A stretch of 64,000 nt of DNA, taken from assembly GCA_964544355.1 (NCBI GenBank), contig CAZJAI010000002.1:89791-153790 (forward strand), in the 5' to 3' direction. The stretch is from Chaera sp964544355. GTDB lineage: Bacteria; Patescibacteriota; Saccharimonadia; Saccharimonadales; Saccharimonadaceae. The notes beneath the pieces were generated by a model. The model was not told where the DNA came from. It saw only the letters and a list, made by a program, of their open reading frames with translations, and searched no databases. Shown in pieces: positions 8,006 through 16,341 of the stretch; position 1 is the stretch's first letter; each line of letters starts with the position of its first letter. The position numbers and the translations under genes are program-made.

Positions 8006-9049
8006 TTACAGCAGCTGAGACTGGACGCCACCTTTTTGAGGCCGCGATTTATTGAGATGTTTATACCCCTTGTCGGTTACCTGGCGGCCACGGGGCGTGC
8101 GCTCCATCAAACCAACCTGCAAAAGATACGGTTCGTGAAAATCCTCGATCGTGCTGCGCTCGTCGCCGGTGAGAGCCGCCAGCGTCTCCACGCCAACCGG
8201 TCCGCCTCCATGGCTATCGATGATTGCCGAAAGCAGCAAACGGTCGGCGCTATCCAGCCCCAGGTGGTCAATCTCCAGCAAACTTAGGGCAGCCTCGGCC
8301 GTAGCCGTATCGATGATACCGTCGCCGTTAACGTCGGCATAATCGCGCACCCGCTTGAGCAGGCGATTGGCGATACGCGGCGTCAGACGCGACCTTTCGG
8401 CCAGCAGGCCGGCCGCCCGATCATCAATCCTGACTCCTAGGATGTCAGCCGTACGCCTAATAATCTGCCTAATTTCGCGAGGGGCGTAAAATTCCAGACG
8501 GTGCACTATGCCGAAACGGTCCCGGAGCGGAGCGGCCACCGCACCGGTGCGGGTAGTGGCGCCAATAATGGTGAAGTGCGGCAGGTCCAGCCGGACGCTG
8601 CGCGCGCCGGCGCCCTTGCCTATCATGATATCCAGCTTGAAATCTTCCATGGCAGCATAGAGTACTTCCTCGACGGCCCGGCGCAAACGGTGGATTTCGT
8701 CTATAAACAGCACGTCGCCGTCCTGCAGGCTGGTTAGAATGCTGGCCAGGTCGCCGGCCCGTTCGATGGCCGGCCCGGCGGTTACCCGAAGATTAGCCCC
8801 CATCTCGTTGGCGATAACCGTGGCCATGGTCGTCTTGCCCAGACCGGGCGGTCCGTACAAAAGCACGTGATCAATGGTTTCGCCGCGTTTCTTGGCGGCG
8901 GTAATAGCCAGCTGCAGGTTGGCCTTGAGTCGCGGCTGGCCGATATACTCGATGAAACGCTTGGGCCGCAAGGTGGCTTCGAACTGCTGTTCGTCGTTGC
9001 CGGCGGCCAGCGGATTAAGAGCGGTATCGGTTAGTCTCTCCACGCTCAT
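8006..9049 (-). CDS. ruvB: Holliday junction helicase motor RuvB
   Basis: RuvB is the AAA+ ring motor that drives branch migration with RuvA. The 347 residues include Walker A LYGPPGLGKTTMA near residue 68, Walker B DVLFIDEIHRL near 115, sensor/arginine finger region IIGATTRTGAV near 163 and a C-terminal winged helix (FHEPYLLQVGLMERTPRGR). Its ATG overlaps the ruvA stop (ATGA), showing coupling in a ruvAB operon. Confidence 0.97.
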   Translation of the reverse strand: MSVERLTDTALNPLAAGNDEQQFEATLRPKRFIEYIGQPRLKANLQLAITAAKKRGETIDHVLLYGPPGLGKTTMATVIANEMGANLRVTAGPAIERAGDLASILTSLQDGDVLFIDEIHRLRRAVEEVLYAAMEDFKLDIMIGKGAGARSVRLDLPHFTIIGATTRTGAVAAPLRDRFGIVHRLEFYAPREIRQIIRRTADILGVRIDDRAAGLLAERSRLTPRIANRLLKRVRDYADVNGDGIIDTATAEAALSLLEIDHLGLDSADRLLLSAIIDSHGGGPVGVETLAALTGDERSTIEDFHEPYLLQVGLMERTPRGRQVTDKGYKHLNKSRPQKGGVQSQLL

Positions 9050-9621
9050 GAGGCTAACCTCTCCAGCGCCTGCTTCAGGCGAGCGGAAGCGTCCTGGCCG
9101 CTATCCAGGCCGGACAGCGCGGCGGCGGCCTGGGGCGGCGAATAGCCTAGAGCCACCAGCGCGTCCAGGGCGTCATCGGTCCCGTTCTGGCCGGGCAGGT
9201 GACCTTCGCCGCCAAGCGGCGCGGCGATTTTATCCGCCAGATCAACCACTATTCTCTGGGCCAGCCTTTTGCCTACTCCGCCGGCCGCCTGAAGCAGGCC
9301 GAAGTTGCCGGCCGCGATCGCCTGCCAGATCTGCTGGGGACTGCCCAGACTTAAAATAGCCAGCCCCGCCTTGGGGCCGACGCCCTGAACCTCCAGCAGC
9401 CTTTCAAACAACAGCTTGGCGGCCGGCTGCGAAAAACCGTAAAGCTCCTGGGATTGTTCGCGGACGTGGTGGTAGGTGTGCAGTTTAATCTGAGCGTCAA
9501 CCGCTGCGGCACTAAAATCGTTCGAGGGCACCTGCACCTCGTATCCCAAGCCGCCAACGTCTACGATGAGGGAATTGTGGCCTGTCTTGTCGCTGACCGT
9601 TCCCGAAACATGGGCAATCAT
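9046..9621 (-). CDS. ruvA: Holliday junction-binding protein RuvA
   Basis: RuvA tetramers hold the Holliday junction open and recruit RuvB. The start MIAHVSGTV at 9621 is the conserved N-terminus of the OB-fold domain; an upstream in-frame start at 9666 would add non-homologous residues. HhH motifs lie near LLEVQGVGPKAGLAILS and AAGGVGKRLAQRIVVDLADK, and domain III ends the protein (LVALGYSPPQAAAAL). At 191 residues it is of normal length. TATACT lies 10 bases before the ATG, so the leader is very short. Confidence 0.96.
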   Translation of the reverse strand: MIAHVSGTVSDKTGHNSLIVDVGGLGYEVQVPSNDFSAAAVDAQIKLHTYHHVREQSQELYGFSQPAAKLLFERLLEVQGVGPKAGLAILSLGSPQQIWQAIAAGNFGLLQAAGGVGKRLAQRIVVDLADKIAAPLGGEGHLPGQNGTDDALDALVALGYSPPQAAAALSGLDSGQDASARLKQALERLAS

Positions 9622-9703
9622 TATACGCCTTAGTATAACCCATATGTCATCTGTCGACACCTCCACCGCCGGTTTGCTTCAGGCTGGAAAAACAATTCTT
9701 CTT

Positions 9704-9727
9704 AAAATTATGCGACCGCATAATTTT
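9704..9727. promoter_or_regulatory. Perfect 11-2-11 palindrome between ruvA and the PaaX/Cas2-like gene
   Basis: AAAATTATGCG, a 2-base centre (AC) and CGCATAATTTT form a perfect inverted repeat in the divergent spacer, 83 bases before ruvA and 96 before the winged-helix gene. Its size and placement are those of an operator for a dimeric regulator, most simply the neighbouring PaaX-like protein. A similar ATGCG/CGCAT core recurs at 10619-10628 beyond the same gene. Confidence 0.6.
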
Positions 9728-9822
9728 TGTGTTACTTTAGGTAGTAGCTGATCGCGATAGGTCGAATTCAATAATCAAGGCTAGCAAGCCATGGTGAACT
9801 ACACAACGAAGCGGGGGAGGGG

Positions 9823-10422
9823 GTGAGCGGCACCTCCGGCCGGAAGCCGGTAAGCTCTACCGGCCGCATAGTTTACGGCGTCCTGGCCGGACTGGTAGAA
9901 GACGGGGCGCTCAGCCGGGAATTGGTTGTCAATAATTTCGGCTCCCTGCCCCTTAGAGCGGCCAAATCCGCCGGTATCAGCCTCGGCCGGCCAGCCGCCG
10001 GAAAAATCGCCAGTTACATGGTCAGCCAGAAACTGCTCAGCGTGCAGAAGCTGACAGGCTCCGAAAGCGCCGTGTCGGTAACGCTCAGCGGCTGGCGCCG
10101 CATCCAAAAATACCAGATGCAGCGGTTAGCAATCGCCGCTCCTAAACGATGGGACGGCCGCTGGCGTTTCGTGTTGTTTGACATTCCCGAAGAAAAACGG
10201 GCCGCCCGCAACGCCCTGTCCGGGCGCCTGAAAAAACTCGGCCTGTGGCAGTGCCAAAGAAGTTGCTGGGTTTATCCGTTCGAATGCACCGAACAGGTCA
10301 TGGCCATTGCCAGGCCTTATCATATAGACCAGTACATAACCTACCTGGTAGCCGAGCGTACCAATATCGAACTCAGACTGCGCCGGGCTTTTGCCGGCCT
10401 GCTGGCCGGACGACAGGACTAA
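9823..10422 (+). CDS. PaaX-like regulator with Cas2-type C-terminal domain
   Basis: This 199-residue protein joins an N-terminal winged-helix region (about 10-95, GRIVYGVLAGLVEDGALSRE then a wing at SVSVTLSGWRRIQKY) to a C-terminal ferredoxin-like domain (about 110-190) with the pattern WRFVLFDIPEEKRAARNAL and CWVYPFECTEQ. That domain is shared by PaaX regulators and Cas2, and automated pipelines often label it Cas2. No other cas gene or repeat array is nearby, so a transcriptional regulator is more likely. GTG 9823 follows GGGGGAGGGG. The gene lies in the opposite direction between ruvA and ruvC. Confidence 0.72.
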   Translation: MSGTSGRKPVSSTGRIVYGVLAGLVEDGALSRELVVNNFGSLPLRAAKSAGISLGRPAAGKIASYMVSQKLLSVQKLTGSESAVSVTLSGWRRIQKYQMQRLAIAAPKRWDGRWRFVLFDIPEEKRAARNALSGRLKKLGLWQCQRSCWVYPFECTEQVMAIARPYHIDQYITYLVAERTNIELRLRRAFAGLLAGRQD

Positions 10423-10610
10423 GAGAGGCGTCGTCTTCAAGGCAAAATGGCCGCAGCTCCCGCGGTTATCCGCGAAAGGTCCGTCCGTTACCTTTTTGGT
10501 GCAGTTTTAAGACACTGGGATTCATAAAACTTTTTCTTATTTATTAGGCTATCGCATCAAAGATTATACTCCGGAACACCTATGCTGACTACTATAAAAG
10601 CTTCACTAGT

Positions 10611-10636
10611 AAATTTAGTGCGATCGCATTATTATT
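10611..10636. promoter_or_regulatory. Palindromic motif around TGCGATCGCA
   Basis: TGCGATCGCA (10619-10628) is a perfect 10-bp palindrome inside an AT-rich stretch in the gap where the PaaX-like gene and ruvC converge. The arms resemble those of the palindrome at 9704-9727 (ATGCG/CGCAT), so both may be bound by the same protein. The rest of the 248-base gap (10423-10670) has a CGCGG/CCGCG hairpin near 10461-10474 and no coding sequence that can be supported. Confidence 0.4.
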
Positions 10637-10670
10637 TAAATTAGACAGGCGAGCGTCGGACGGCCTTCAC

Positions 10671-11162
10671 TCAGCCGGCAGCCCGCCGCGAGGTTTTGCT
10701 CTGGACGGCATAGACAATCGCCGCGGCCAGAGCGTCGGCGCAGTCGTCAGGCTTGGGCGCCTGACGCAGGTTCAAACTAAGGCGCACCATCTCCTGCATT
10801 TGCTTCTTGTCGGCCCGACCGTAGCCGGTCAGCATCTGCTTGATCTGCAGCGGCGTATATTCCACAATACTCAGCCCGGCCTGACGGCCGGCCAGCAGCA
10901 CCACCCCGCGGGCCTGAGCGACCGTCATGGCGGTAGTAACGTTCTGGGCGAAAAACAGCTTTTCAACAACCATGCAGACGGGCTTGGACTGGGCTATAAT
11001 CTGGCTCAGTTCCCGGTGAATAGTCAGCAGGCGCTCGCCGTCGTCCTGCCGGGCGGCGGTACGGATTACCCCGGCGTCTACTAGTTCCAGCCGGCCGGCG
11101 CGAGAGTCAATCACTCCGAAGCCCAAGATGCCGGTGCCCGGATCAATACCGACTATGCGCAT
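10671..11162 (-). CDS. ruvC: Holliday junction resolvase RuvC
   Basis: RuvC cuts Holliday junctions symmetrically as a dimer. The 163-residue protein carries the four acidic metal ligands in their usual places: D7 in RIVGIDPGTG, E in CMVVEKLFF near residue 68, and the aspartates of PDDCADALAAA near 138-142. It lies 18 bases after yebC on the same strand. In many bacteria yebC-ruvC-ruvA-ruvB form one operon; here the PaaX-like gene splits it. Confidence 0.97.
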   Translation of the reverse strand: MRIVGIDPGTGILGFGVIDSRAGRLELVDAGVIRTAARQDDGERLLTIHRELSQIIAQSKPVCMVVEKLFFAQNVTTAMTVAQARGVVLLAGRQAGLSIVEYTPLQIKQMLTGYGRADKKQMQEMVRLSLNLRQAPKPDDCADALAAAIVYAVQSKTSRRAAG

Positions 11163-11180
11163 GATTGTCTCCTGTTATTT

Positions 11181-11909
11181 TTACTTCAGCAGGCTTTCGT
11201 CTATATCGAAATTAACGTGGGTGTTAACCACGTCGTCGATTTCCTCCAGGGCCTCTATCAGCCGGGTTATTTTTTCGGCGACGGCCGGATCGGTTATGCT
11301 AACTGTTTCTTTGGGCGCGTAGGTCAGTTCGGCTTCCAGAGACTCGAAACCGGCGGCTGCCAGGCCGTCGCGGACCTTAGCCAGCTCTTTGGGGCTGGTA
11401 TAGATCAACGACTCGCCGCCATTAATTTCCTGAAAATCCACTGCTCCCGCCTCCAGGGCGGCCAGCATGATGTCATCGCCCGTTTTGTTCAGCCGCAGAA
11501 CCCCTTGCCGCTCAAACAAAAAACTCACGCTGCCCGGCGCGGCGATGGCGCCGCCGTGTTTGGTAAAGGCGTGGCGCACCTCGGGGAACGTACGGTTCTT
11601 GTTGTCGGTGGCGCACTCCACCAGGATGGCCACTCCCTGGGGGCCGTATCCTTCGTACAGCACCTCTTCCAACGAAGCCGCCGCCTTATCTGCCGCGCGG
11701 GAGATAGCCCGTTGGATATTGCTAAGCGGCATGTTAAAGTTTTTGGCCTTTTCCACGACCATGGCGAGGCTGGGGTTGGTAGCGGGATCGCTGCCGCCGC
11801 GGGCGGCCACCGATATCTGGTTGCCAAGTTTAGTGAACAGAGCGCCCCGCTTGGCATCGTTGACGCCTTTTTGCCGCTTGATCTGAGCCCATTTGGAGTG
11901 TCCGGCCAT
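11181..11909 (-). CDS. yebC: YebC/PmpR family protein
   Basis: The family starts MAGHSKWAQIKRQK, exactly as here, and the 242-residue length is normal. Members act as DNA-binding regulators or, as shown more recently for YebC2 types, help ribosomes translate proline stretches. Typical conserved segments are ARGGSDPATNPSLAMVVEKA, YEGYGPQGVAILVECATDNKNRT and HGGAIAAPGSVSFLFE. It is upstream of ruvC in the usual order. The molecular role in this organism cannot be read from the sequence. Confidence 0.96.
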   Translation of the reverse strand: MAGHSKWAQIKRQKGVNDAKRGALFTKLGNQISVAARGGSDPATNPSLAMVVEKAKNFNMPLSNIQRAISRAADKAAASLEEVLYEGYGPQGVAILVECATDNKNRTFPEVRHAFTKHGGAIAAPGSVSFLFERQGVLRLNKTGDDIMLAALEAGAVDFQEINGGESLIYTSPKELAKVRDGLAAAGFESLEAELTYAPKETVSITDPAVAEKITRLIEALEEIDDVVNTHVNFDIDESLLK

Positions 11910-11977
11910 GTCTTGAATCTGTTTAAAGTTTAAAAATCAGCAAAAGTTTACTTGCACTATTTTAACAGGTTAACCGA

Positions 11978-13423
11978 TTAGTCGGTAACGCTGGAAGATA
12001 AAAAATCATAGCGGGTGCGCCGCCACAGCAGCCAGCCGAACAGTCCTATGGCCAGATAAGCCAGCACCATGACGGCGGTGTGTCCGCCGGCTACCTCCAC
12101 CACGGCGCTCGGCAGGGCAGATATTTTGTCCGCCAAATTAACAATGTAGCCCGTCAGCAAGTTGGCCGGTAATCCTGCGTAGCCGGCCAGGGCCGGGTAA
12201 ATAAAGCCCGCCAGTCCCGCCGCGAACGTAGCCAGCATGGCCGGCGGTACCAGGGGCACCACCGCCAGATTGGCCAGCAGCGCGTACACCGACAGGTTGC
12301 CGAAAGTCCAGATCAGCAGTGGCCAGGTCAGCAGCTGAGCCGAAAAGGTTTCTATCAGTACCTGCATCAGTAGCGGCGGAGTTTTGCTGCCATATATCCG
12401 CCAGCAAATCATCGGGGCCAGCAGCATGACGCCGGCGAAGGCCAGGAACGACAGGTACCAGCCTAGATCCGACCAAACGTAAAGCGGGTTCACCAGACCG
12501 GTAACCAAAGCCGTAAACAGCAGCAATACGGCCGGATGCGCCCGCCGGCCATAGTACCAGGCCAGAACCGCCAGGGCGCTGACCAAAGCAGCCCGGCTCA
12601 TTGACGGGCTGAAGCCGGTCATCAGCACGAAGCCGCCCATCAGCAGGAACGAACCGGCGGCGGCCAGGAACTTGGAATGGCCGGATAGCAGGCGCCGGGC
12701 CGCCCTGACCAAAATGGTCAGGTTATAGCCCGATGCCACCACGATATGAGTCAATCCGATTCTTTTTAAATCTTCGTCCAGCTTGTCGGGCAAAGCGCTG
12801 CGCTGGCCCAGTAAAAAACCCAGGCCAAGGCTGGCCTCGGGTTCCGGCACGGCCGATCGCACGCCGGCGGCAAAGGCGTCACGCAGCCGCAGCGCGGGGT
12901 CGTTTCCGGGGGTGTATGATTCCACTTCAGCAAAGCTCAGCCTGGCCTGGTAGTTGCCGAAACCGGGGTTGAGCTTGCCGCTTAAAACTACTCTGTCGCC
13001 GCGTCTGAAAGTGCGCGGGTCGAACGTGCTGACTCTCACCTGACCAGGCAACTGCCGGCCATTCGCCGTGATATTTTTAATCCTGAACTGCTTTTCGCCG
13101 CGCTTGCCGTAAACCGGGTCGTCGGTAATCTGGCCGCTCAGGCTTAGCTTGCTGCCGACAAGAGAGTCCAGGCCGCTCAGCTGTCTCCAGGTCGTGCTGC
13201 CCTGCCAGCCACCGATCATTAGCCCCGCGGCAACGGCGAACAGCAGGGCGATTTTCGGCCGCCGCCAACAGGCTGCCAGAAGCAGTACCGCGGCCAACGG
13301 CCAGGCCCAGCCGTAAAGTCTCAGGCCCGCCGGCACCAGAGCCAGACCGGCCAATCCGCCCGCGCTGAATCCGCCCACTACCCACGTCCGGTTCAGCCGC
13401 TGCGGGAGTGTCAGCCAACGCAT
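11978..13423 (-). CDS. comEC: ComEC/Rec2-family DNA uptake channel, short form
   Basis: ComEC is the membrane channel that passes one DNA strand into the cytoplasm in competence. The 481-residue protein has N-terminal helices, an OB-like DUF4131 region (about 85-150, LSGQITDDPVYGKRGEKQFR) and a multi-helix Competence domain with IGLTHIVVASGYNLTILV near residue 230, the counterpart of the family's HLLAISGLH motif. The C-terminal metallo-beta-lactamase nuclease domain found in long ComEC proteins is absent; the protein ends after the helices. Pili, a prepilin and recA in the window support a DNA-uptake role. Confidence 0.9.
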   Translation of the reverse strand: MRWLTLPQRLNRTWVVGGFSAGGLAGLALVPAGLRLYGWAWPLAAVLLLAACWRRPKIALLFAVAAGLMIGGWQGSTTWRQLSGLDSLVGSKLSLSGQITDDPVYGKRGEKQFRIKNITANGRQLPGQVRVSTFDPRTFRRGDRVVLSGKLNPGFGNYQARLSFAEVESYTPGNDPALRLRDAFAAGVRSAVPEPEASLGLGFLLGQRSALPDKLDEDLKRIGLTHIVVASGYNLTILVRAARRLLSGHSKFLAAAGSFLLMGGFVLMTGFSPSMSRAALVSALAVLAWYYGRRAHPAVLLLFTALVTGLVNPLYVWSDLGWYLSFLAFAGVMLLAPMICWRIYGSKTPPLLMQVLIETFSAQLLTWPLLIWTFGNLSVYALLANLAVVPLVPPAMLATFAAGLAGFIYPALAGYAGLPANLLTGYIVNLADKISALPSAVVEVAGGHTAVMVLAYLAIGLFGWLLWRRTRYDFLSSSVTD

Positions 13424-13555
13424 GATTAGTGGTTAGTATATCAAAAGCCGACGGAGAGTTTATGACGATTACACTAAAGCCGGCAACGAACAACACCGAT
13501 CGAATGATAAAACGCTAGCGAAGCCTCTAGAGGAATAAGGCGCAAACTATTATCA

Positions 13556-14104
13556 CTAAATTGAGGGAGCTTCAACCAAATAGTCCTGCCAGATTTCAGA
13601 GCTTATAAGCGTGAGGCTGCCTATTTGCTCTGGTAAGGATTTTTGAAAATTTTCTAAATCTCTTTCTTCTTCGTCGACAACTACGGCCGCACCCGCAATC
13701 TCGCCTAGGCGCCTGGCAATAATTTCATTGGCACAACTAACTGCAAGCTTGTTGTCTTGTAACTTTACATTACAAGTAAACCCCCGATGTTGATCGGCGT
13801 AGTTTACGCTAAGTGCGAAATAGGAAGGATAGTAACTACCTGATAAATAGTCAGTGATAATTTTTCTAAATCTTTCTAGGGTTTCTTTTTGATTGTTGTC
13901 CGGACAAGATGGGTCAAGATCGTGAACGATTCCCGAATGAATTTCTTGCATCATTATATGTTTAGGTTTGGTATCGGGAAAAAACGTATCATCAACTTCA
14001 TAAAACTTATCTTCAATTTCTCTAGGACTTAGCTGCTCAATGTCATCAAAAACACGCTTAAGTGCATGTGCATACTTTTTGTCCTGCGTATCTTCGGCAA
14101 CCAC
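13556..14104 (-). CDS. Hypothetical AT-rich gene beside tRNA-Lys
   Basis: The 182-residue soluble protein is not recognised. It is acidic, begins MVAEDTQDKKYAHALKRVFD and has no membrane segment or signal peptide. Its codons are clearly more AT-rich (AAA, ATT, TTT, AGA-type) than those of neighbouring GC-rich genes, which suggests recent acquisition. It lies about 200 bases from tRNA-Lys, and a 12-base piece of that tRNA is repeated in between. A transferred cargo gene is one reading; no integrase is present. Confidence 0.7.
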   Translation of the reverse strand: MVAEDTQDKKYAHALKRVFDDIEQLSPREIEDKFYEVDDTFFPDTKPKHIMMQEIHSGIVHDLDPSCPDNNQKETLERFRKIITDYLSGSYYPSYFALSVNYADQHRGFTCNVKLQDNKLAVSCANEIIARRLGEIAGAAVVVDEEERDLENFQKSLPEQIGSLTLISSEIWQDYLVEAPSI

Positions 14105-14231
14105 GGCTATATTCTAACATGATGAAACGACCCATGCAAAGAACGTTGAGCTCTGGTTCGCCTGCCGTTTATAGACGGAGCGATTTTGCCACGAAGCTCG
14201 AACCTATCTAGAAGGCTGAAGCTCGGCCCAG

Positions 14232-14243
14232 AAGGCAGGTGCT
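14232..14243. repeat. 12-base direct repeat of the tRNA-Lys anticodon arm
   Basis: AAGGCAGGTGCT at 14232-14243 recurs at 14351-14362 inside tRNA-Lys, 119 bases away. Duplicated tRNA segments are typical of attachment sites left by integration, but 12 bases can also occur by chance. The remaining gap 14105-14308 shows no supported gene. Confidence 0.35.
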
Positions 14244-14308
14244 TGCTGTGCCTTGATAGAAAAACCAACCCTTTTGAATAAAAGAAATATTGGCGAGGAT
14301 TTCGTTTC

Positions 14309-14385
14309 TGGAGGGTCCAGTGGGACTTGAACCCACGACACCCTGCTTAAAAGGCAGGTGCTCTAACCAGCTGAGCTATGGACCC
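14309..14385 (-). tRNA. tRNA-Lys(UUU)
   Basis: A full cloverleaf reads on the minus strand: acceptor GGGTCCA/TGGACCC, D arm AGCTCAGCTGGTTAGAGC, anticodon stem CCTGC/GCAGG around loop CTTTTAA (anticodon TTT) and T arm GTGGGTTCAAGTCCCAC. The 3' CCA is encoded. The discriminator base is U, which is uncommon for tRNA-Lys. Confidence 0.96.
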
Positions 14386-14434
14386 GTACTCCTTGAACCG
14401 GCAGGCTATAGAGTAACAATTTAAGGTGTTAATG

Positions 14435-14923
14435 TCAACGAGAGCGGTGTTTGCCCGACGGTTTGGAGGCGCGCGCACCAAACATATCGGCTACCGCCAG
14501 GATGATCAGCAGGGCCACTAAAACAGACCGGTAACGGCTGATAAAATCAAGGGCCGGGCCGGCCTGCAGACTCCATGCCAGCGAGCCGGTAACCGGGCCA
14601 AGCATGAAAAGTCCGCTCAAAGCGGCGTAACCGGCCGCGCTGGCTGCGGCGGCGATCCGTCCTACGTATTTCGGCCCAGACAGCATCAGCAGCAACGAAG
14701 GCGAAAAAACCAGCAGGGCAGAGACCGGCAGAGCCACATTGACGCCCAACAGCCAGCCCGGCAATTGAACGGACGACAGATAATTCGCCAGCGGGTCACT
14801 CAGGTTCTGGCTGAGCACCGCTCCGGCCGCCAGCCCCAGACCCAGCACGCCGAACCGCCGCCGGCTTAGCAGCGCCAGCCCGAACAGCCCGGCGAATAAC
14901 CCGATCAGTACCAAATAGGCCAT
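14435..14923 (-). CDS. Hypothetical polytopic membrane protein
   Basis: The 162-residue protein has about five hydrophobic segments (roughly residues 2-20, 25-45, 55-80, 92-115 and 132-150) and a basic cytoplasmic tail (SKPSGKHRSR). The layout recalls CvpA/colicin V production-type proteins, but no diagnostic motif is visible. It follows the DUF192 gene on the same strand after 20 bases and may be cotranscribed with it. Confidence 0.65.
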   Translation of the reverse strand: MAYLVLIGLFAGLFGLALLSRRRFGVLGLGLAAGAVLSQNLSDPLANYLSSVQLPGWLLGVNVALPVSALLVFSPSLLLMLSGPKYVGRIAAAASAAGYAALSGLFMLGPVTGSLAWSLQAGPALDFISRYRSVLVALLIILAVADMFGARASKPSGKHRSR

Positions 14924-14943
14924 ATTGCTTATGATAACACCCT

Positions 14944-15405
14944 CTACCTACCAAAAACCGTTTCCAGCCGCAGTTTGTCGCCGGCCTTCAGCCGGGCGGC
15001 AGCGCCGGCCGGCACTTCCAGCACGTAACGGGCGGGCACTGGCGGCACGTACACCCGCGGATAGTCTGACGGCTGGGCCCGTTCCTGTATTTTAACCACG
15101 CTGAAGCCTGAATCCAGCCAGATGATGTCTATGGGAAAATTCATGTCTTTCATCCAGATACCGTGGTAGCCATCCCGACTAAAGTCCATCAGCAGGCCGC
15201 GGCCCGGCGGCAGGTTTGGCCGGCCGGACAGGCCCTTCACTAAATCTTCAGACTTCCTTGCCACTTCGAGGCGCCACTGCTCGCCGGTTGGCAGCACCGC
15301 ATGAGCATATGGTCTGGGCGCGAAAAACCAAAGCAGGCTGCCGGCCAATGCCGCGGCCAAAACAACCATTACCAACAGGTTCCGCAGACGGCGGATTTCA
15401 CCCAC
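14944..15405 (-). CDS. DUF192 family envelope protein
   Basis: A 153-residue protein with an N-terminal membrane anchor (about 9-29) and a DUF192 (COG1430) domain. The family pattern is clear: LVKGLSGRPNLPPGRGLLMDF, GIWMKDMNFPIDIIWLD, and a C-terminal YVLEVPAGAAARLKAGD. DUF192 domains form small beta-rich folds of unknown function, usually exported. The gene lies downstream of rimK with a 24-base gap. Confidence 0.85.
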   Translation of the reverse strand: MGEIRRLRNLLVMVVLAAALAGSLLWFFAPRPYAHAVLPTGEQWRLEVARKSEDLVKGLSGRPNLPPGRGLLMDFSRDGYHGIWMKDMNFPIDIIWLDSGFSVVKIQERAQPSDYPRVYVPPVPARYVLEVPAGAAARLKAGDKLRLETVFGR

Positions 15406-15429
15406 GGTCGCTTTATCCCCCTTTTTTAA

Positions 15430-16341
15430 TTAAGCCCCTATGCGGTCTTTTTTGGTGCGGCGCTTGGCGTTAAGTTCGATGTATTCGATGATCTGGGAGG
15501 CAACATTCCTGCCGGTAACCGCTTCGATGCCGAATCCCGGGCTGGAGTTAACTTCTATGACCAACGGGCCGTTTTCGGAACGCATTAAATCTACTCCGCA
15601 AATATGCAGGCCCATAGCTCGGGCGGTTTTAATGGCGGTTTTGCGCTCTTCTTCGGTTAGTTTGATCATATTGCCCTTACCGCCCTGGTGAAGGTTGGAG
15701 CGAAAGTCGTCGTCCAAACTTTGCCGCTGCATGCTGGCCACCACCTTTCCGCCGACCACAAAGGCACGAATATCGGTACCGGCCGACTCTTTAATAAACT
15801 CTTGCAGTAGTATGTTGGTGCCGTCCACGTCCATAACATAAAATGCCTGTAAAACCGACTTGGCCGCTTTTTTGGTTTCCGCCAGTACCACTCCGGCCCC
15901 ATGCGTGCCGCGAGCAAGTTTGATGATCACCGGTGTTCCACCCAATTCGTCTATCAGAGCGCTGGCATCCGCTGCCGAACGGGCAAATATGGTTTTAGGA
16001 ATACCAATGCCGGCCCGTGAAAGCAGCTGTAGGGTTCTAAGCTTGTCGCGCGAGCGGGCTATGGCGATTGAACTGACCGGGGTATAAACGCCCTGCATTT
16101 CGAACTGCCTAACAATAGCGGTGCCATAACGTGTCATGTGGCTGGCGATGCGCGGGATGATGGCATCGAATTCCATCAGGTCTTCATCGCCGTATTTAAT
16201 AGTCGGCTTGTTTTTCTCCACCAGCACGTAGCAATCACGGTACTTTACTATTTTTACTTCGTGGCCCCGCGCTAGGGCTTCCTCTTTGAGACGCTTCGTC
16301 GAGTGGTTACCGGGGCCGTTGGATAGTATTGCGATTTTCAT
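15430..16341 (-). CDS. rimK: RimK-family ATP-grasp alpha-L-glutamate ligase
   Basis: RimK-type enzymes add amino acids, classically glutamates to the C-terminus of ribosomal protein S6, using ATP. The 303-residue protein has the RimK pre-ATP-grasp domain (MKIAILSNGPGNHSTKRL), the core lid GTPVIIKLARGTHGAGVVL near residue 138 and the metal-binding end CGVDLMRSENGPLVIEVNSSPG near 258. It overlaps the RimB-like gene by 4 bases (ATGA). The substrate cannot be inferred from sequence alone; ribosomal protein S6 is one candidate. Confidence 0.92.
   Translation of the reverse strand: MKIAILSNGPGNHSTKRLKEEALARGHEVKIVKYRDCYVLVEKNKPTIKYGDEDLMEFDAIIPRIASHMTRYGTAIVRQFEMQGVYTPVSSIAIARSRDKLRTLQLLSRAGIGIPKTIFARSAADASALIDELGGTPVIIKLARGTHGAGVVLAETKKAAKSVLQAFYVMDVDGTNILLQEFIKESAGTDIRAFVVGGKVVASMQRQSLDDDFRSNLHQGGKGNMIKLTEEERKTAIKTARAMGLHICGVDLMRSENGPLVIEVNSSPGFGIEAVTGRNVASQIIEYIELNAKRRTKKDRIGA

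Noticed and set aside
9823..10422. Cas2 and hence a CRISPR-Cas locus
   Set aside because: Only the Cas2-like ferredoxin fold is present, fused to a winged helix; no repeat array and no other cas gene was found in the window.
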